64,000 nucleotides of DNA from Drosophila miranda (Eukaryota > Arthropoda > Insecta > Diptera > Drosophilidae): contig NW_022881652.1 of NCBI RefSeq assembly GCF_003369915.1, positions 248,001 through 312,000 on the forward strand, in the 5' to 3' direction. Position 1 is the stretch's first letter, and each line of letters opens with the position of its first letter. Shown here in pieces: positions 63,361 through 64,000 of the stretch. The notes below the pieces were generated by a model. It had not been told where the DNA came from, did no database searches, and was given only the letters and a program-made list of their open reading frames with translations. The translations under genes were made by a program, and so were the position numbers.

Positions 63361-64000
63361 TCATCTGCCTCGTCGATCATCTGTAACTGTATCTGTATCT
63401 GTACAAAGGAGCCTAGAATTTCTTAGATCTGTGTTCTTCTACCATCCTCTACATGGATTGGTTCCACATTAATCCTAAAGATGCACAAATTTTATAGCTT
63501 GAACAAAAAAAAAAAAACACATACAATAATCGCATATCACATATTATGTTTTGTGTGGAGAGGGGGAGGGTTCCAAAGTATTTACACGGTCCAATGTTTG
63601 CACGGGTAATATAATGGAGATTCTCTTGGTAAAGATTTTATTCGTAATTTATTCGCCCAACTATCGAGAAAGACTCGCGTGTGCCGTACGATACGATCCA
63701 TTACGATACGATATCGTCTGTATATATATGTATGTATATTGATGTGTGCATATGTATGTACAATCCGAAGAGAGGATTATTCTTGTTTTGTTCTCTTTCC
63801 TAGATGATAATATCGTATCAGTGGTTCTGGAAGCGGGTGCTTAAACCTACGACGAAAGCTATAATCCAGTGGATGGGTCGGAATAGGTGTCCTGTTCCTC
63901 CGCTCAGACATAGACCTCTCCTGTCTTGGCCTCGGGACTGTGTTTGGCGAGGGTTGAGGTAGCACTCGTGGCCGTTGCCGTTGCCGTGGCGCCGCTCTGG
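63361..64000. repeat. gene-fragment amplicon, copy C (runs off the window)
   Basis: Matches the first about 640 bp of copies A and B. Confidence 0.88.
63904..64000 (-). pseudogene. Ser/Thr/Gly/Ala-rich reading frame, copy C, partial
   Basis: Only the last about 31 codons and the stop are inside the window. The visible end (KTGEVYV) matches copy A rather than copy B. Confidence 0.4.

Overview
This is eukaryotic nuclear DNA from a Drosophila, most likely an obscura-group species (pseudoobscura/miranda lineage). It reads as repeat-dense heterochromatin, possibly Y or neo-Y. The evidence is: five DINE-1/INE-1-like Helitron relics with the typical start, CTGT/CCGT tetranucleotide run and 3' hairpin; introns of about 60-110 bp; broken copies of fly genes (a Klp61F kinesin copy, the first coding exon of an Mdr65-like ABC transporter, a two-pore potassium channel C-terminus); and two Osvaldo/Ulysses-like Ty3/gypsy LTR elements primed by tRNA-Lys. 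Species and chromosome are inferences. No intact single-copy host gene was seen.

1-15.5 kb: a relic of a spliced repeat family (Q-rich/coiled-coil/acidic ORF at 1000-1713) is interrupted by LTR element 1 (2621-15515, TSD TATG). Element 1 has gag intact, pol broken in three places, and DINE insertions in both LTRs.

14.6-25.3 kb: an exact 4,899-bp tandem duplication. Each unit holds a partial LTR, exon-like modules on the plus strand, two head-to-head acidic ORFs, and a run of exon-like modules on the minus strand including four 199-bp tandem exon+intron units. The minus-strand modules continue to about 25.2 kb.

25.3-34.4 kb: a DINE, an unexplained 0.9 kb block, and a decayed Klp61F copy bracketed by about 203-bp inverted repeats that carry a potassium-channel exon piece. 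Another DINE and a 5'-truncated, frameshifted I/LOA-like LINE follow.

34.4-64 kb: a tandem higher-order amplicon of about 7.1-7.9 kb, seen in two near-complete copies and the start of a third. Each copy carries a 111-bp satellite array, a 1.3-1.4 kb repeat with hairpins and GA-rich runs, a Ser/Thr/Gly-rich reading frame joined to an Mdr65-like first exon, and an unrecognised basic two-exon gene. Between copies two and three sits LTR element 2 (49918-60163), which is intact: 2.4-kb LTRs, uninterrupted gag and pol, TSD TGTG.

The most notable signals are: (i) both LTR elements encode an N-terminal RING-H2 finger on Gag and share an in-frame A AAA AAC slippery heptamer followed by a stem-loop at the gag/pol overlap; (ii) the tandem splice-site-bounded exon family whose 130-bp units cannot keep frame; (iii) the inverted-repeat Klp61F cassette; and (iv) the gene-fragment amplicon.
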